From NCBI GenBank assembly GCA_038049695.1, contig CP142452.1, positions 68,019,501 to 68,083,500 on the forward strand: a DNA stretch of 64,000 nucleotides, read 5' to 3'. Under the pieces are notes generated by a model. That model saw only the letters and a program-made list of their open reading frames with translations, was not told where the DNA came from and did no database searches. Shown one piece after another: positions 19,552-32,010 of this stretch. The first letter of the stretch is position 1; each line of letters starts with the position of its first letter. The position numbers and the translations under genes were made by a program. This DNA is from Cinnamomum chago (taxonomy: Eukaryota; Streptophyta; Magnoliopsida; Laurales; Lauraceae).

Positions 19552-22331
19552 TGTAACACCCCGACCCCTAATTGCCTATTAATTATAATTAATTATTTGA
19601 TTAGTTAGTAAGCTAGTTTAGAGTCTAAGTAGTCAGGGTTACCGATGAGTCTTGCGTGCGAAGTTTCGCACGATTCGGAGCGCGTTTGGGTAGGATAGAG
19701 AGTCGTTTTACGAACCGGGTAGGGTTTTTAAGGGATTTATGAGATTATGAGTTTTTGTGAGATTGGGTGCATTGGGTAGGTTTCGACGTTTCATGAACTT
19801 TAGCCTTCGGTCGTGTTTCGATTCGACACGTCGAAGAGGCCCGAAATCAATTAATTATATGCGTGGACCGACCCGGACCTTGACCCATCAACCCAAGCCC
19901 AAGCCCATGACCCATATACACTTAAGTATCCTACCAACCCATTTTAACTTACACTTATCTTCATTCATTTCATCCATTCACTTGACTCAACACAGAACAC
20001 AACAGCCGACTCATCTCTTCCTCCTTTCCTTCCATTTCGTTCTCCTCCGTTGAAGAGCCCGGAGCTCCGGCGACGGAAACAAAGCAACCCATCTTCTTCT
20101 CCAAGCTTCCAAGAGTCTATACATACACTTTTCCTCTTGTTTCAACCACAACCCATTTAGAGGTAAGCTTCCAAAGCTTGGAAACCATGTCATCTTCTTC
20201 TTCCTTGGTTAGAAATGGAGTAGGGAGACTCACCTTGGCCTTGGCATGCATGTGTAGGAGCTATTTGGGATTTGGAGAAGAGTCCACCCTTTTTGGAGCT
20301 TCCAAAGTGTTTTCTTCTTTCTTTTTCTTCTTGAATTTGAATCAACACATCACTAAGGCAAGTCAATATTTATATTAATGCTTAATATGCTTGTCTACCT
20401 TGATTTGGTTGATAAAAATCATGTTTTAGTTACCTTGGCTCAATTGATACTTTATTTGATTGAAAACATGATAAATGGACTTATAGTTGTAATGGAATGG
20501 ATGTAAATCTTGATGACTTGATTAGTAGGTTTTAGAAGTTATTATTAAGTTATTTTTATTCCCACATATTGTGTTCATCAGGTTTCATAAACAGAAAATG
20601 GGAAAAGTCCCATTTCAGCCCAGAACAGGGCTACTGCCCAGTTTCCGCAGGGTTCTCGGTCGACCGAGACCCTGTGTGTCGGTCGACCGAGACTACTCGC
20701 CCGAGACTACTGGAAATTTTCCAACTTTTTCCTTTTAAGGGATTTTTATCCTGTTTTAAGTTGGACTTTGGTGGACCTTTGGATACCCCTTTTTAGGACT
20801 CATTTGACTTATGATGAGAGTGTTTTGAGCCGACATTTCTCACTGTGAATTCGGTTGTATCGAGAATCAATTGAATTCAATCTCGAAAGGTATGGGACGT
20901 CGGGATACTCTTCTTTAAGTCTATGCACGAAGATCATTCGTACGAGTATCGCGAACCCTAACCCTTCGCTGACTGAATAGGTTGTACGATGCTTCAGGGT
21001 TTACACTTTACTTAGGATTGGATCGTTTATTCGTTTTGAATTCAAATAGTACCTTCGGACACTATCTTCTACATGTGATGAGCATATCCTTTAGTTCTAT
21101 TTGTTTTGCTTTATTAGAGGATCCTTTTGAGAACTTAGATGAGGACTTAGGATCCCCTTTGTTATTATAATTGTTTCGTCATTCGTTTGAAGTGTTGAGG
21201 CTAGGAAGCTTTGATTGTCAAGCTTTGAGAGGACTACTATTGGTATTGGTTTGGGATTTGATTTGTTTTGGAAACAAAGTAGTTCTCTATTGATATTGAA
21301 TCTTGTTCGCGCAAGAAGCCTAGCCCTTCACCATTGTCTTTAGGATTCTTTGAGTCAGGCACCACTCAGCTGTTAACGTTCAACACAGTTGGGGCACCGA
21401 CTGTGGGAGAACCCGATACCACCTCAAAGCAAGACAGAGCCAGAGCTCACGGAGCCCGAGCTACTTGAGCTGAGAGTTATTGTTCCTCGAGATGTTTTGT
21501 TTTGTTACAGCAAGACAGAGCCAGAGCTCACGGAGCCCGAGCTACTTGAGCTGATATTGTACGTCCTCGAGCAAAATAGTACCAGAGCTCACGGAGCCGG
21601 AGTACTTGAGCCACGAGTTGTTTGGATATTGGATACTGGGTTTTTATCCCACTTGATGATATATATTGGCATATGTGGATCGCCTATTTGTTAGTTTGTT
21701 TATGATTCGAATGCGATGCATCTTCTACGATCGGAGTGCTAAGCATATCTTATGATCATGTGTACTCGTTTATTCTCTTTAGTCTGCATATTGATGTGAT
21801 TTATATATCTATTGTTTTGCCATCCGTTGTGTTGATGATGCTACTCTTGGTGCATAGGTACCGAGTACTTCTACCCAGAGGCGGAGGAGCAGACGGAGGA
21901 AGTTCAGGCGGATCAGCCTGATGACTTCCTAGAGTACAGTACGGACGGTATCGTATAGCCGTGACGACCCCGTACATGAGCGCCTCATGATTAGTTCCTT
22001 AGCTTCACCTTTTGGTTTTCTTATATTTTGTTTAGGCCTAGTTTTAGTTGGCCTTTTTATTTGTAAATGATATTTTGTGTATAGTCTTAAACTCTAACCT
22101 TAATCTTGATATTCAGTAGATTGCTCTTAAACTATACATCTTTAAGATACCTCTTGTGTTATGAAGCTTCCGCTATTGTTTAATATAATCGAGGAAATGT
22201 TTATACCTCACAGCGGTCTTCGATCCAGATGGGACACGATTAGGGCATTGGCTTGTGTTTATTATTGGGAAAAGTTTTAAATTAGCCCTAATCTCACGCA
22301 TAACCCCAGTTTCACTTTTGGGGGCGTGACA
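19552..22331 (+). repeat. 5' LTR of the Tekay-like element
   Basis: 2780 bp, TG...CA ends. Notable content: a 16-bp palindrome TCTCGGTCGACCGAGA at 20654-20669, a related one at 20679-20690, and three direct copies of a GAGCTCACGGAGCC(C/G)GAG-containing block starting near 21428, 21509 and 21580. Small open frames repeated in both LTRs are not genes. Confidence 0.95.
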
Positions 22332-22334
22332 AGT

Positions 22335-22346
22335 TGGTATCAGAGC
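22335..22346 (+). other. Primer binding site, initiator-Met tRNA type
   Basis: TGGTATCAGAGC begins 3 bases after the 5' LTR. This is the standard plant LTR-retrotransposon PBS, complementary to the 3' end of initiator methionine tRNA. Confidence 0.92.
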
Positions 22347-22488
22347 AGTACTGGTTTCTAAATTAAAAACAAGTAGAAACTTAAGACGTGTGAGGATTGG
22401 GTTTTCGTTGGGTATCTTAGTTTGTGTAGATTATATAGTTTGTATGCTAGATTGAGTCCTATAGGACTAACATGTCTTTTCTTGCAGA

Positions 22489-25400
22489 ATGGCTGGGGGA
22501 CATACCCGTTCTACACAGAACAACGATCCGACTGGGTCTAGTGGAGATGGATCGGTAGAGGCCAGATTCAATCAGCTCATGCAGGCCTTTATGGATTCTC
22601 AGACAGCACAGGCACAGACACAGACACAGCAACGGGAGGAACAGAGCAAACAGAGGGAGGATCAGGCTACCTTCCAGGCACAGATGCTTCAGTTCTTGCA
22701 GAGGCCAGCTCCGGTACCTCAGGTCATCATCCCTCCTAGGGTGCATGACTTGAATGACATCTATGACAAATTCAAAAAAAGGAACCCACCAGTATACTAT
22801 GGCAATGAAGACCCACTTGATGCGGATGAGTGGGTGGTACAGATGGAGAAGATCTTCAAGGTCTTCCAGTGCACTGGACGGGAGTGTGTACAGTTAGCCT
22901 CGTACATGTTCCGCGGTGTAGCAGAGTTGTGGTGGAAATCAGTGATGACTCCTTATGATACTATTGATGATGCTGAGGCTTGGACATCATTTCGGACACT
23001 CTTTCGGGCAAAATACATTCCACCACATATTCAGGCTCAGAAGTTGATAGAGTTTGAGGCATTGGTCCAGGGATTAGACTCAGTGCAGATCTACGAACAG
23101 AAATTCACGAACCTTTCGAGATTTGCACCGGCCTTGGTTCAAGTTGAGGCTGATAAGGTGATGAGATTCATTCGAGGATTGAGACCTGATATCCAGATGG
23201 AGGTGACATCTGTTACCTTAGTCACCTATGAGGAGAACCTTAAGAGGGCATATTGGGCTGAGGAGTCCATTCGAAAGAAGATCCTTTTTGCACAGCAGTT
23301 TCCGGACGTACTTGCACCAGTTAGGAGCCCAGGTTTGGGGCAGTTGCAGCAGCGTCCACAGCAGTACCCTCGGTACCAGCAGTACCAGCAGCGTCCTCAG
23401 TTACAGTATCAGCAGCAGCAAGGCAAGAGGCCTAGGATTGACTCGGTACGTAGGACTTTTTGTGAGCGGTGTGGTAAGAGCTCTCATGTCACAGCGGCCT
23501 GCAGATGGACTACAGGAGCATGTTTTGAATGTGGTTCGATGGAGCATCAGAGGAAGGATTGCCCTCGAGCACAGGAGCAGGGAGTGAGGAATGCAGCTCC
23601 ACGACCACCGTTGGCAGCACAGCCTCCGAGGCAGGCACCTCAGCAGCCACTTAGGCCACCTCAGCAGCAACAGCAGCTTAGATTGCCAGCACCACAGGGC
23701 AGAGGACAGTTTAGACCTCAGGGACCACAGCGACCTCAGGGCCAGCAGTATGCACAGTATAGGCAGCAGGGTCAGCAGCAGCAGAGACCTCAGCAGTATG
23801 GTAGGGTACAGGCCCTGGATCTACAGGAGGGTGAAGAGGCTGGAGGAGTGGTGGAAGGTACACTCTTTATCTTAGATGTACCTGCTAGAGTCTTGTTTGA
23901 TTCTGGTTCCACACACTCATTCGTGTCACCTATATTTGCTGCACGTTTGGTGGGAGATGTAGCTCCATTGTATTGTGTGTTGCTTGTTAGTACTCCTTTA
24001 GGAAAGACTGTGCAATGTGAATCCTATTTTCCAGCTTGTAAAGTGCAGGTGGGGAGTTTTATATTAGCTGCAGACTTGATCATCCTAGAGATGAAGGACT
24101 TTGATGTGATCCTAGGTATGGATTGGTTATCCACCTACAGAGCAGTGATGGATTGCTTCAACAAAGTAGTCAGATTGCAAGTGTTGGCAGATAGTGTAGA
24201 GATAGTTGGGGAGAGGAAACCCATGTCCACTAGAGTCATCTCGGCTTTGAAAGCCGATCGATTGGTTAGGAGTGGGTGCGAGGGTTATGTAGCTTATATT
24301 TTGGAGGAGGATACAGTGTCCAGAGCGGTGGGGGATATTCCAGTTGTGTGTGAATTCCCGGATGTCTTTCCGGAGGAGATACCTGGATTACCACCGGTTC
24401 GGGAGATTGACTTCACGATTGAGCTGAAGCCAGGGACAGCACCGATTTCGAAGGCTCCTTACCGCATGGCTCCAGCAGAGCTAAGAGAGCTGAAGGCTCA
24501 ACTGCAGGACCTTATGGATAAAGGGTTTGTGAGACCTAGTTTATCCCCGTGGGGTGCACCAGTGCTTTTCGTGAAGAAGAAAGATGGATCAATGCGCATG
24601 TGCATCGATTACCGGCAGCTGAATCAGGTTACGGTCAAGAATAAGTATCCTTTACCTCGTATAGACGAGTTGTTTGATCAGTTGCAGGGAGCACAGCATT
24701 TTTCCAAGATAGATCTGAGATCTGGTTATCACCAGATACGGGTTCGAGATCAGGATGTGCAGAAAACAGCCTTTAGGACTAGATATGGACATTATGAGTT
24801 CTTGGTTATGCCATTTGGGCTGACCAACGCTCCAGGAGTATTTATGGCCTTGATGAACAGAGTCTTTGCACCATGCTTAGACACATTCACGGTCGTATTC
24901 ATAGATGATGTCCTAGTCTACTCGAAGTCTAGAGATGAGCATGCAGAGCATTTGAGGAGTGCATTGCAGATTTTGAGGGAGAATCAGCTCTATGCTAAGC
25001 TCAGTAAATGTGAGTTTTGGCTGGAGCAAGTGTCTTTTCTTGGACACATCATCTCTAGAGAAGGTTTGGCGGTAGATCCCGCGAAGATTGAGGCAGTGGT
25101 TAGTTGGCAGAGCCCGAAGTCAGTGTCAGAGATCAGGAGTTTTCTTGGGCTAGCAGGATATTACAGGAGATTTGTGAAGGGATTCTCTAGCATTGCTGCT
25201 CCGTTGACTAAATTGACGAGGAAAGATGTTCCTTTTGTTTGGACGGAGCAGTGTGAAGAGAACTTCCAGGAGCTGAAGACGAGATTGACTACAGCACCTA
25301 TTCTCTCGTTACCTACGGGGACTGGAGGATTCGTGGTTTTTACAGATGCTTCAGGCATTGGATTGGGTTGCGTACTCATGCAGGAGGGGAAGGTCATAGC

Positions 25401-27246
25401 GTATGGATCTAGACAGTTGAAAGAGCATGAGAAGAGATACGCTACTCATGACTTGGAGCTTGCAGCTGTGGTCATGGCATTGAAGATGTGGAGACACTAC
25501 TTGTATGGTGAGAAATTCGAGGTTCACTCGGATCATAGGAGTCTCCAGTATCTATTTGGGCAGAAAGATCTGAACATGAGGCAGACTAGATGGATGGAGT
25601 ACATCAAAGACTACGACTTCCCGATAAAGTATCATCCCGGGAAAGCGAATGTGGTGGCGGATGCATTGAGCAGAAAAGCAGTGACTACCGGATGTTTGCA
25701 GACAGAGTGGTCTTTGACAGAGCTATTCAGAGATTTAGCCATTGAGTTTCAGCCACTGAGTGAAAGAGTCATGGTTGCCAATATGCACATTTGGGAACCA
25801 GAAATTCTTAGCAGAATCAAGAGCAGTCAGTCAGAGGACCCAGAGTTGGTCAGATTGATAGAGAGCGTAGCAGAGAGGCCAGAGTTTAGACTCATCGATG
25901 GAGTGTTGTACTGCCAGGATAGGCTATGTGTGCCGGGTGTGCATGACTTGAGAAACGAGATTATGGTTGAGGCTCATCATTCTCGTTATGCTATTCACCC
26001 AGGGAGCACCAAAATGTACCAGAACTTGAAGAGCTTTTACTGGTGGAGCAACATGAAGAAGGACATTGCAGGATTTGTATCGAGATGTCTCGTGTGTCAA
26101 CAAGTGAAGATTGAACATCAGAAACCTCCTGGATTACTCCAACCACTGAAGGTTCCGGAGTGGAAATGGGAGCATATCACCATGGACTTCGTTGCAGGAT
26201 TGCCACCCATGCGGGAGAATGACAGCATTTGGGTGATCGTTGACAGACTCACGAAGTCTGCACACTTCATTCCGATGAAGATGAGAGGATCCATGGATGT
26301 GTTAGCACACAAGTACATTGACAATGTTGTCAAGTTGCATGGAATTCCAGATTCCATAGTTTCAGATAGAGATATGAGGTTTGTGGGCAGATTTTGGGTT
26401 AGTTTGCAAGCAGCCTTAGGCACTACATTGAATTTCAGCACGGCGTATCACCCGCAGACCGACGGACAGACAGAGAGGACCAATCAAACTATGGAGGATA
26501 TGTTGCGGGCATGTGTACTTGATTTCGGGAAAGACTGGGAGAAGAGTCTTCCTTTGTGTGAATTTGCCTACAACAATAGCTATCACTCTAGTATCGGGAT
26601 GGCACCGTTCGAGGCTTTGTACGGACGGAAGTGTAAGACCCCGATTTGTTGGGAGGAGATTGGTGTTCGGAGCTTTCACGGACCGTCGATTATCAGTGAT
26701 ACCAGTGAGAAAGTGAAGCAGATTATTGATAGGCTGAAGATTGCAAGGGATCGTCAGAAGAGTTACGCAGACCTGAAGAGAAGGGATTTGGAGTTTCAGG
26801 TTGGAGATAAAGTGTTTCTCAAAGTCTCACCGACTAGAGGAACTATGAGATTCGGTCAGAAAGGGAAACTGGCTCGAAGATACATTGGACCGTTTGAGAT
26901 AGATATGCGCGTGGGTGAAGTGGCTTATAGATTGATACTACCAGCAGAGTTAGTAGGAGTGCACAGAGTTTTCCACATTTCGATGCTGAGGAAGTATATT
27001 CCAGACCCTTCACACGTGCTACATCATGAGCCTTTGGATGTTCAGCCAGATGTTACGTATGTAGAGAGGCCGAAGAAGATAATTGATACTAAAGAGCAGG
27101 TGTTGAGAAACCGGACCATTCATTGGGTCAAAGTCCAATGGGAGCACCACAGTCCCAGGGAAGCAACTTGGGAGCTTAGAGATCAGATTCAGGAGAAGTA
27201 TCCCGAGTTATTGCCAGATTCAGAGTTATTGTCAGAGGTGTGTTAG
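22489..27246 (+). CDS. Gag-Pol polyprotein of the Tekay-like element
   Basis: A single 1585-residue frame without stops. In order: Gag capsid (about 95-270, with the W-rich AELWWKS motif); two CCHC zinc knuckles at 325-338 and 345-358; aspartic protease with DSG at 471-473; reverse transcriptase (about 650-830) with Asp742 in KIDLRSGYH and FIDD at 804-807; RNase H with Asp953, Glu990 and Asp1015; integrase with zinc-binding residues near His1164/His1170 and Cys1200/Cys1203, and catalytic Asp1233, Asp1293 and Glu1329 (D,D-35-E); then a chromodomain-like end (about 1520-1580) with WVKVQW and EATWEL. Gag and Pol share one frame, so no frameshift is needed. All catalytic positions I checked are present, so activity is plausible but unproven. 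The start Met is 157 bases after the LTR and follows the PBS. Confidence 0.95.
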   Translation: MAGGHTRSTQNNDPTGSSGDGSVEARFNQLMQAFMDSQTAQAQTQTQQREEQSKQREDQATFQAQMLQFLQRPAPVPQVIIPPRVHDLNDIYDKFKKRNPPVYYGNEDPLDADEWVVQMEKIFKVFQCTGRECVQLASYMFRGVAELWWKSVMTPYDTIDDAEAWTSFRTLFRAKYIPPHIQAQKLIEFEALVQGLDSVQIYEQKFTNLSRFAPALVQVEADKVMRFIRGLRPDIQMEVTSVTLVTYEENLKRAYWAEESIRKKILFAQQFPDVLAPVRSPGLGQLQQRPQQYPRYQQYQQRPQLQYQQQQGKRPRIDSVRRTFCERCGKSSHVTAACRWTTGACFECGSMEHQRKDCPRAQEQGVRNAAPRPPLAAQPPRQAPQQPLRPPQQQQQLRLPAPQGRGQFRPQGPQRPQGQQYAQYRQQGQQQQRPQQYGRVQALDLQEGEEAGGVVEGTLFILDVPARVLFDSGSTHSFVSPIFAARLVGDVAPLYCVLLVSTPLGKTVQCESYFPACKVQVGSFILAADLIILEMKDFDVILGMDWLSTYRAVMDCFNKVVRLQVLADSVEIVGERKPMSTRVISALKADRLVRSGCEGYVAYILEEDTVSRAVGDIPVVCEFPDVFPEEIPGLPPVREIDFTIELKPGTAPISKAPYRMAPAELRELKAQLQDLMDKGFVRPSLSPWGAPVLFVKKKDGSMRMCIDYRQLNQVTVKNKYPLPRIDELFDQLQGAQHFSKIDLRSGYHQIRVRDQDVQKTAFRTRYGHYEFLVMPFGLTNAPGVFMALMNRVFAPCLDTFTVVFIDDVLVYSKSRDEHAEHLRSALQILRENQLYAKLSKCEFWLEQVSFLGHIISREGLAVDPAKIEAVVSWQSPKSVSEIRSFLGLAGYYRRFVKGFSSIAAPLTKLTRKDVPFVWTEQCEENFQELKTRLTTAPILSLPTGTGGFVVFTDASGIGLGCVLMQEGKVIAYGSRQLKEHEKRYATHDLELAAVVMALKMWRHYLYGEKFEVHSDHRSLQYLFGQKDLNMRQTRWMEYIKDYDFPIKYHPGKANVVADALSRKAVTTGCLQTEWSLTELFRDLAIEFQPLSERVMVANMHIWEPEILSRIKSSQSEDPELVRLIESVAERPEFRLIDGVLYCQDRLCVPGVHDLRNEIMVEAHHSRYAIHPGSTKMYQNLKSFYWWSNMKKDIAGFVSRCLVCQQVKIEHQKPPGLLQPLKVPEWKWEHITMDFVAGLPPMRENDSIWVIVDRLTKSAHFIPMKMRGSMDVLAHKYIDNVVKLHGIPDSIVSDRDMRFVGRFWVSLQAALGTTLNFSTAYHPQTDGQTERTNQTMEDMLRACVLDFGKDWEKSLPLCEFAYNNSYHSSIGMAPFEALYGRKCKTPICWEEIGVRSFHGPSIISDTSEKVKQIIDRLKIARDRQKSYADLKRRDLEFQVGDKVFLKVSPTRGTMRFGQKGKLARRYIGPFEIDMRVGEVAYRLILPAELVGVHRVFHISMLRKYIPDPSHVLHHEPLDVQPDVTYVERPKKIIDTKEQVLRNRTIHWVKVQWEHHSPREATWELRDQIQEKYPELLPDSELLSEVC

Positions 27247-27269
27247 GGATTTGGAGGACCAAATAGCCT

Positions 27270-27282
27270 AAGTGGGGGAGGA
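27270..27282 (+). other. Polypurine tract
   Basis: AAGTGGGGGAGGA directly abuts the 3' LTR (27283), the expected position and composition for plus-strand priming. Confidence 0.88.
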
Positions 27283-30062
27283 TGTAACACCCCGACCCCT
27301 AATTGCCTATTAATTATAATTAATTGTTTGATTAGTTAGTAAGCTAGTTTAGAGTCTAAGTAGTCAGGGTTACCGATGAGTCTTGCGTGCGAAGTTTCGC
27401 ACGATTCGGAGCGCGTTTGGGTAGGATAGAGAGTCGTTTTACGAACCGGGTAGGGTTTTTAAGGGATTTATGAGATTATGAGTTTTTGTGAGATTGGGTG
27501 CATTGGGTAGGTTTCGACGTTTCATGAACTTTAGCCTTCGGTCGTGTTTCGATTCGACACGTCGAAGAGGCCCGAAATCAATTAATTATATGCGTGGACC
27601 GACCCGGACCTTGACCCATCAACCCAAGCCCAAGCCCATGACCCATATACACTTAAGTATCCTACCAACCCATTTTAACTTACACTTATCTTCATTCATT
27701 TCATCCATTCACTTGACTCAACACAGAACACAACAGCCGACTCATCTCTTCCTCCTTTCCTTCCATTTCGTTCTCCTCCGTTGAAGAGCCCGGAGCTCCG
27801 GCGACGGAAACAAAGCAACCCATCTTCTTCTCCAAGCTTCCAAGAGTCTATACATACACTTTTCCTCTTGTTTCAACCACAACCCATTTAGAGGTAAGCT
27901 TCCAAAGCTTGGAAACCATGTCATCTTCTTCTTCCTTGGTTAGAAATGGAGTAGGGAGACTCACCTTGGCCTTGGCATGCATGTGTAGGAGCTATTTGGG
28001 ATTTGGAGAAGAGTCCACCCTTTTTGGAGCTTCCAAAGTGTTTTCTTCTTTCTTTTTCTTCTTGAATTTGAATCAACACATCACTAAGGCAAGTCAATAT
28101 TTATATTAATGCTTAATATGCTTGTCTACCTTGATTTGGTTGATAAAAATCATGTTTTAGTTACCTTGGCTCAATTGATACTTTATTTGATTGAAAACAT
28201 GATAAATGGACTTATAGTTGTAATGGAATGGATGTAAATCTTGATGACTTGATTAGTAGGTTTTAGAAGTTATTATTAAGTTATTTTTATTCCCACATAT
28301 TGTGTTCATCAGGTTTCATAAACAGAAAATGGGAAAAGTCCCATTTCAGCCCAGAACAGGGCTACTGCCCAGTTTCCGCAGGGTTCTCGGTCGACCGAGA
28401 CCCTGTGTGTCGGTCGACCGAGACTACTCGCCCGAGACTACTGGAAATTTTCCAACTTTTTCCTTTTAAGGGATTTTTATCCTGTTTTAAGTTGGACTTT
28501 GGTGGACCTTTGGATACCCCTTTTTAGGACTCATTTGACTTATGATGAGAGTGTTTTGAGCCGACATTTCTCACTGTGAATTCGGTTGTATCGAGAATCA
28601 ATTGAATTCAATCTCGAAAGGTATGGGACGTCGGGATACTCTTCTTTAAGTCTATGCACGAAGATCATTCGTACGAGTATCGCGAACCCTAACCCTTCGC
28701 TGACTGAATAGGTTGTACGATGCTTCAGGGTTTACACTTTACTTAGGATTGGATCGTTTATTCGTTTTGAATTCAAATAGTACCTTCGGACACTATCTTC
28801 TACATGTGATGAGCATATCCTTTAGTTCTATTTGTTTTGCTTTATTAGAGGATCCTTTTGAGAACTTAGATGAGGACTTAGGATCCCCTTTGTTATTATA
28901 ATTGTTTCGTCATTCGTTTGAAGTGTTGAGGCTAGGAAGCTTTGATTGTCAAGCTTTGAGAGGACTACTATTGGTATTGGTTTGGGATTTGATTTGTTTT
29001 GGAAACAAAGTAGTTCTCTATTGATATTGAATCTTGTTCGCGCAAGAAGCCTAGCCCTTCACCATTGTCTTTAGGATTCTTTGAGTCAGGCACCACTCAG
29101 CTGTTAACGTTCAACACAGTTGGGGCACCGACTGTGGGAGAACCCGATACCACCTCAAAGCAAGACAGAGCCAGAGCTCACGGAGCCCGAGCTACTTGAG
29201 CTGAGAGTTATTGTTCCTCGAGATGTTTTGTTTTGTTACAGCAAGACAGAGCCAGAGCTCACGGAGCCCGAGCTACTTGAGCTGATATTGTACGTCCTCG
29301 AGCAAAATAGTACCAGAGCTCACGGAGCCGGAGTACTTGAGCCACGAGTTGTTTGGATATTGGATACTGGGTTTTTATCCCACTTGATGATATATATTGG
29401 CATATGTGGATCGCCTATTTGTTAGTTTGTTTATGATTCGAATGCGATGCATCTTCTACGATCGGAGTGCTAAGCATATCTTATGATCATGTGTACTCGT
29501 TTATTCTCTTTAGTCTGCATATTGATGTGATTTATATATCTATTGTTTTGCCATCCGTTGTGTTGATGATGCTACTCTTGGTGCATAGGTACCGAGTACT
29601 TCTACCCAGAGGCGGAGGAGCAGACGGAGGAAGTTCAGGCGGATCAGCCTGATGACTTCCTAGAGTACAGTACGGACGGTATCGTATAGCCGTGACGACC
29701 CCGTACATGAGCGCCTCATGATTAGTTCCTTAGCTTCACCTTTTGGTTTTCTTATATTTTGTTTAGGCCTAGTTTTAGTTGGCCTTTTTATTTGTAAATG
29801 ATATTTTGTGTATAGTCTTAAACTCTAACCTTAATCTTGATATTCAGTAGATTGCTCTTAAACTATACATCTTTAAGATACCTCTTGTGTTATGAAGCTT
29901 CCGCTATTGTTTAATATAATCGAGGAAATGTTTATACCTCACAGCGGTCTTCGATCCAGATGGGACACGATTAGGGCATTGGCTTGTGTTTATTATTGGG
30001 AAAAGTTTTAAATTAGCCCTAATCTCACGCATAACCCCAGTTTCACTTTTGGGGGCGTGACA
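27283..30062 (+). repeat. 3' LTR of the Tekay-like element
   Basis: 2780 bp. It runs in register with the 5' LTR at a constant offset of 7731 bases, so there is no net indel. The single difference noticed is G at 27326 (A at 19595). I compared it by eye and by the identical open frames in each copy, not by full alignment. Confidence 0.95.
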
Positions 30063-30067
30063 TCCAT

Positions 30068-30262
30068 TGTTAGGCATTTTCTCCCCAGCCAAGGGGCTAG
30101 ACCCATTAGAGACACCTTCCTAGGGAGATAGTATCTGCTCTTGAGGTGAGAAATTCCGTCCCTGAAGATATCAATTGCACCCGTGGGGTATCCAGGGTTT
30201 GATCCCTGGATACTAAGGTAAGAAGCTGGCTTCCTAACCAACTGTGCAACCCCTTGTTCTCG
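30068..30262 (-). mobile_element. tRNA-derived SINE, copy 2, split by the Tekay insertion
   Basis: Minus strand shows an A-box-like GCACAGTTGGTTAGGAAGC and B-box-like GGGATCAAACCCTGG. The T-rich sequence left of the retrotransposon (about 19531-19551, TTTTGTTTTATTAGCC) fits its A-rich tail, so the Tekay element appears to have landed in the 3' end of this SINE. Confidence 0.65.
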
Positions 30263-30401
30263 TTGGGCTGTTAAAAACAGCACAAGTCACACTTGATGTG
30301 ATGTTTATATCATATGCAGCAGTCCATCCATTCGAGGGGCCACAAGATGGATGATTAAAATGTCGGCTATGCAGATGTGGGGGAGTGGGCCCCGCCGTGG
30401 G

Positions 30402-31378
30402 TTGAACACATTAGGTTTTGAGTGTTGGCTAATTCATGGATTTGACAAAACTATTGGTCCATTGAGTTGTAGTTTTTATTTTAGAAAAGGATTGTGTTTC
30501 TGCTATGAAGATAGAAGCCTGAAAGGACTAGAGTTAGAAGACTGCAATAATCAAAAGTTAGAAGACTAGAAAGATTAAAGGAAAGAAATCAGACAGAATT
30601 AGGAGTATGCTAAAGGGAGAAAAAAAAAGTCCGATAGAATTGGAAGAGAAAAGTTTGGAAAGAAATAGAAGTGTTGAAATTTCGAATCTACAGAAAAGGG
30701 GTTCGCTCGAGCGCACTTCCTTTCGCTCGAACGGATGTAGTGAGAAAGCCGCCAGATGCTAAGACAGAGTCTTGATCGCTCAAGCGCATTACCATTTGCT
30801 CAAGTGGACGTTGTGGCTGAGTCCTACGAAAATTAGAAATCTATTTATAATTGTGCACAAACTGTTTGTTTTAGTCCTAATCATCTTAGGAAACCTTAAG
30901 CACGTCCTAAAGGCTATTTAAAGAATTCATGGGCTACCCTAAAGTGGTACTTCACCTTTCAAAGTCCTGAGTTAAAGACTTAATTGAGAGAATACTTCTT
31001 TAAAGCTTTTGATTGAAGACTTGTGTTAAAGAGATTGTCTAGAGAGCAACTTATTCTACTTTCCTAGTAGAAGATTATCTTCTTTCGAAAAATATTTGAT
31101 GAGTTAAGCGCGAAACTGAGTTTGTTGCAATCAACGGTGTGAAGTCATTGAAGCGTTAAGTGACACAAGAGATAACTATAATCCTTAGGGAATATCTAGG
31201 GAGGAATCTGTGAGTTTCTTGTAATTACGAGATTAATAGTGTTTGATTGTTGATCCAATTCGGATCCGTAGTTTTTCACCCGGTTAGGGTTTTTCACGTT
31301 ATATGATCTGGTGTCCTTGTGGTGTGTATTTTTGTCCTTTGTTATTTGTTTCCGCTGCATATTTTATTTGGCTTAACA
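30402..31378 (+). mobile_element. Possible copia-type solo LTR
   Basis: The segment runs from TGAACACATTAGG to GGCTTAACA and ends with the TTTCCGCTGCATATTTT-like stretch typical of copia LTR 3' ends. It contains four variants of a CGCTC(G/A)AGCGCA-type motif near 30703-30808. No target duplication was seen, so the ends are uncertain. Confidence 0.45.
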
Positions 31379-31419
31379 CTATTGGGCTGACGAGTTGACC
31401 AATCTAGAGATCTATGCCC

Positions 31420-32010
31420 GCAACCTTCAAAACACCAAGAAGGATTTTTGTGCTAAATATATAATCCTTGTGCTTACATTCTCTTTATATACCTCAGACA
31501 CTAAGCCTAATTTCATCTTCTCCACAGGGAAGATATTTACAATCCCTTCTTCCAATGACCATGAAAGAGAAGGAACACAAACGCAGCCTTGCCATTCAAA
31601 ATTGAGCCCCACATAATTAAAGAAACCTTGCATACTAAAAACTTAGCTCATGGAAAAGCACATTCCACCAAGCTAACACAAAGAAGTTCCCAAGCAAGTC
31701 CAAGTCACCACTTTATTAAAGTCCAACCAATCTACAATTGACCTCACTTGCTCATTTGTCACTCTCCCTTCTGCCTCCACCTTATCCACACCAAAAAGGG
31801 AAAGGCTTCTCATCGAAATCCACACTGCCTTTGCAGTGGCAGATGATGTCATAATAGCATTTCCTATAAACCCATCTGGCAAAGGTGGGGTAGACTTAGT
31901 CCTAATGTTTAGAGCAAATAGAACTATTGAAATCTTATTTGTCTCCACAAAGACAGCCTTTGTTCTTGCTTTCCATTCATGGGCTACAATTAGTTTGTAA
32001 GCTAGAACAC
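31420..32010 (-). pseudogene. BAHD acyltransferase fragment (broken)
   Basis: The minus strand reads LIVAHEWKARTKA, then FALNIRTKSTPPLPDGFIGN, then VRSIVDWL, matching the central part of BAHD acyl-CoA acyltransferases (the NIR-K--PPLP-GF-GN block before the C-terminal half). The HxxxD and DFGWG motifs are not found intact, an in-frame stop precedes the first block, and another stop at about 31673 follows it. A possible decayed C-terminal region continues to about 31420. Which alcohol or amine the parent enzyme acylated cannot be told. Confidence 0.65.

Larger units (their letters stand above)
19552..30062 (+). mobile_element. Complete Ty3/Gypsy LTR retrotransposon (Tekay/Del-like chromovirus)
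   Basis: Full structure: 5' LTR 19552-22331, PBS, one Gag-Pol frame (22489-27246), PPT, 3' LTR 27283-30062. It is 10,511 bp and flanked by the 5-bp duplication TCCAT at 19547-19551 and 30063-30067. Both LTRs are 2780 bp, begin TGTAACACCCCGACC and end GGGGGCGTGACA. I found one difference, A at 19595 against G at 27326, which points to very recent insertion. Domain order protease-RT-RNase H-integrase with a C-terminal chromodomain-like region, long LTRs and the TGGTATCAGAGC PBS fit the Tekay/Del lineage. It looks complete enough to be autonomous. Confidence 0.95.

Noticed and set aside
19757..21921. Seven small open frames repeated at 27488-29652
   Set aside because: They are identical because they lie in the two LTRs; none resembles a protein.
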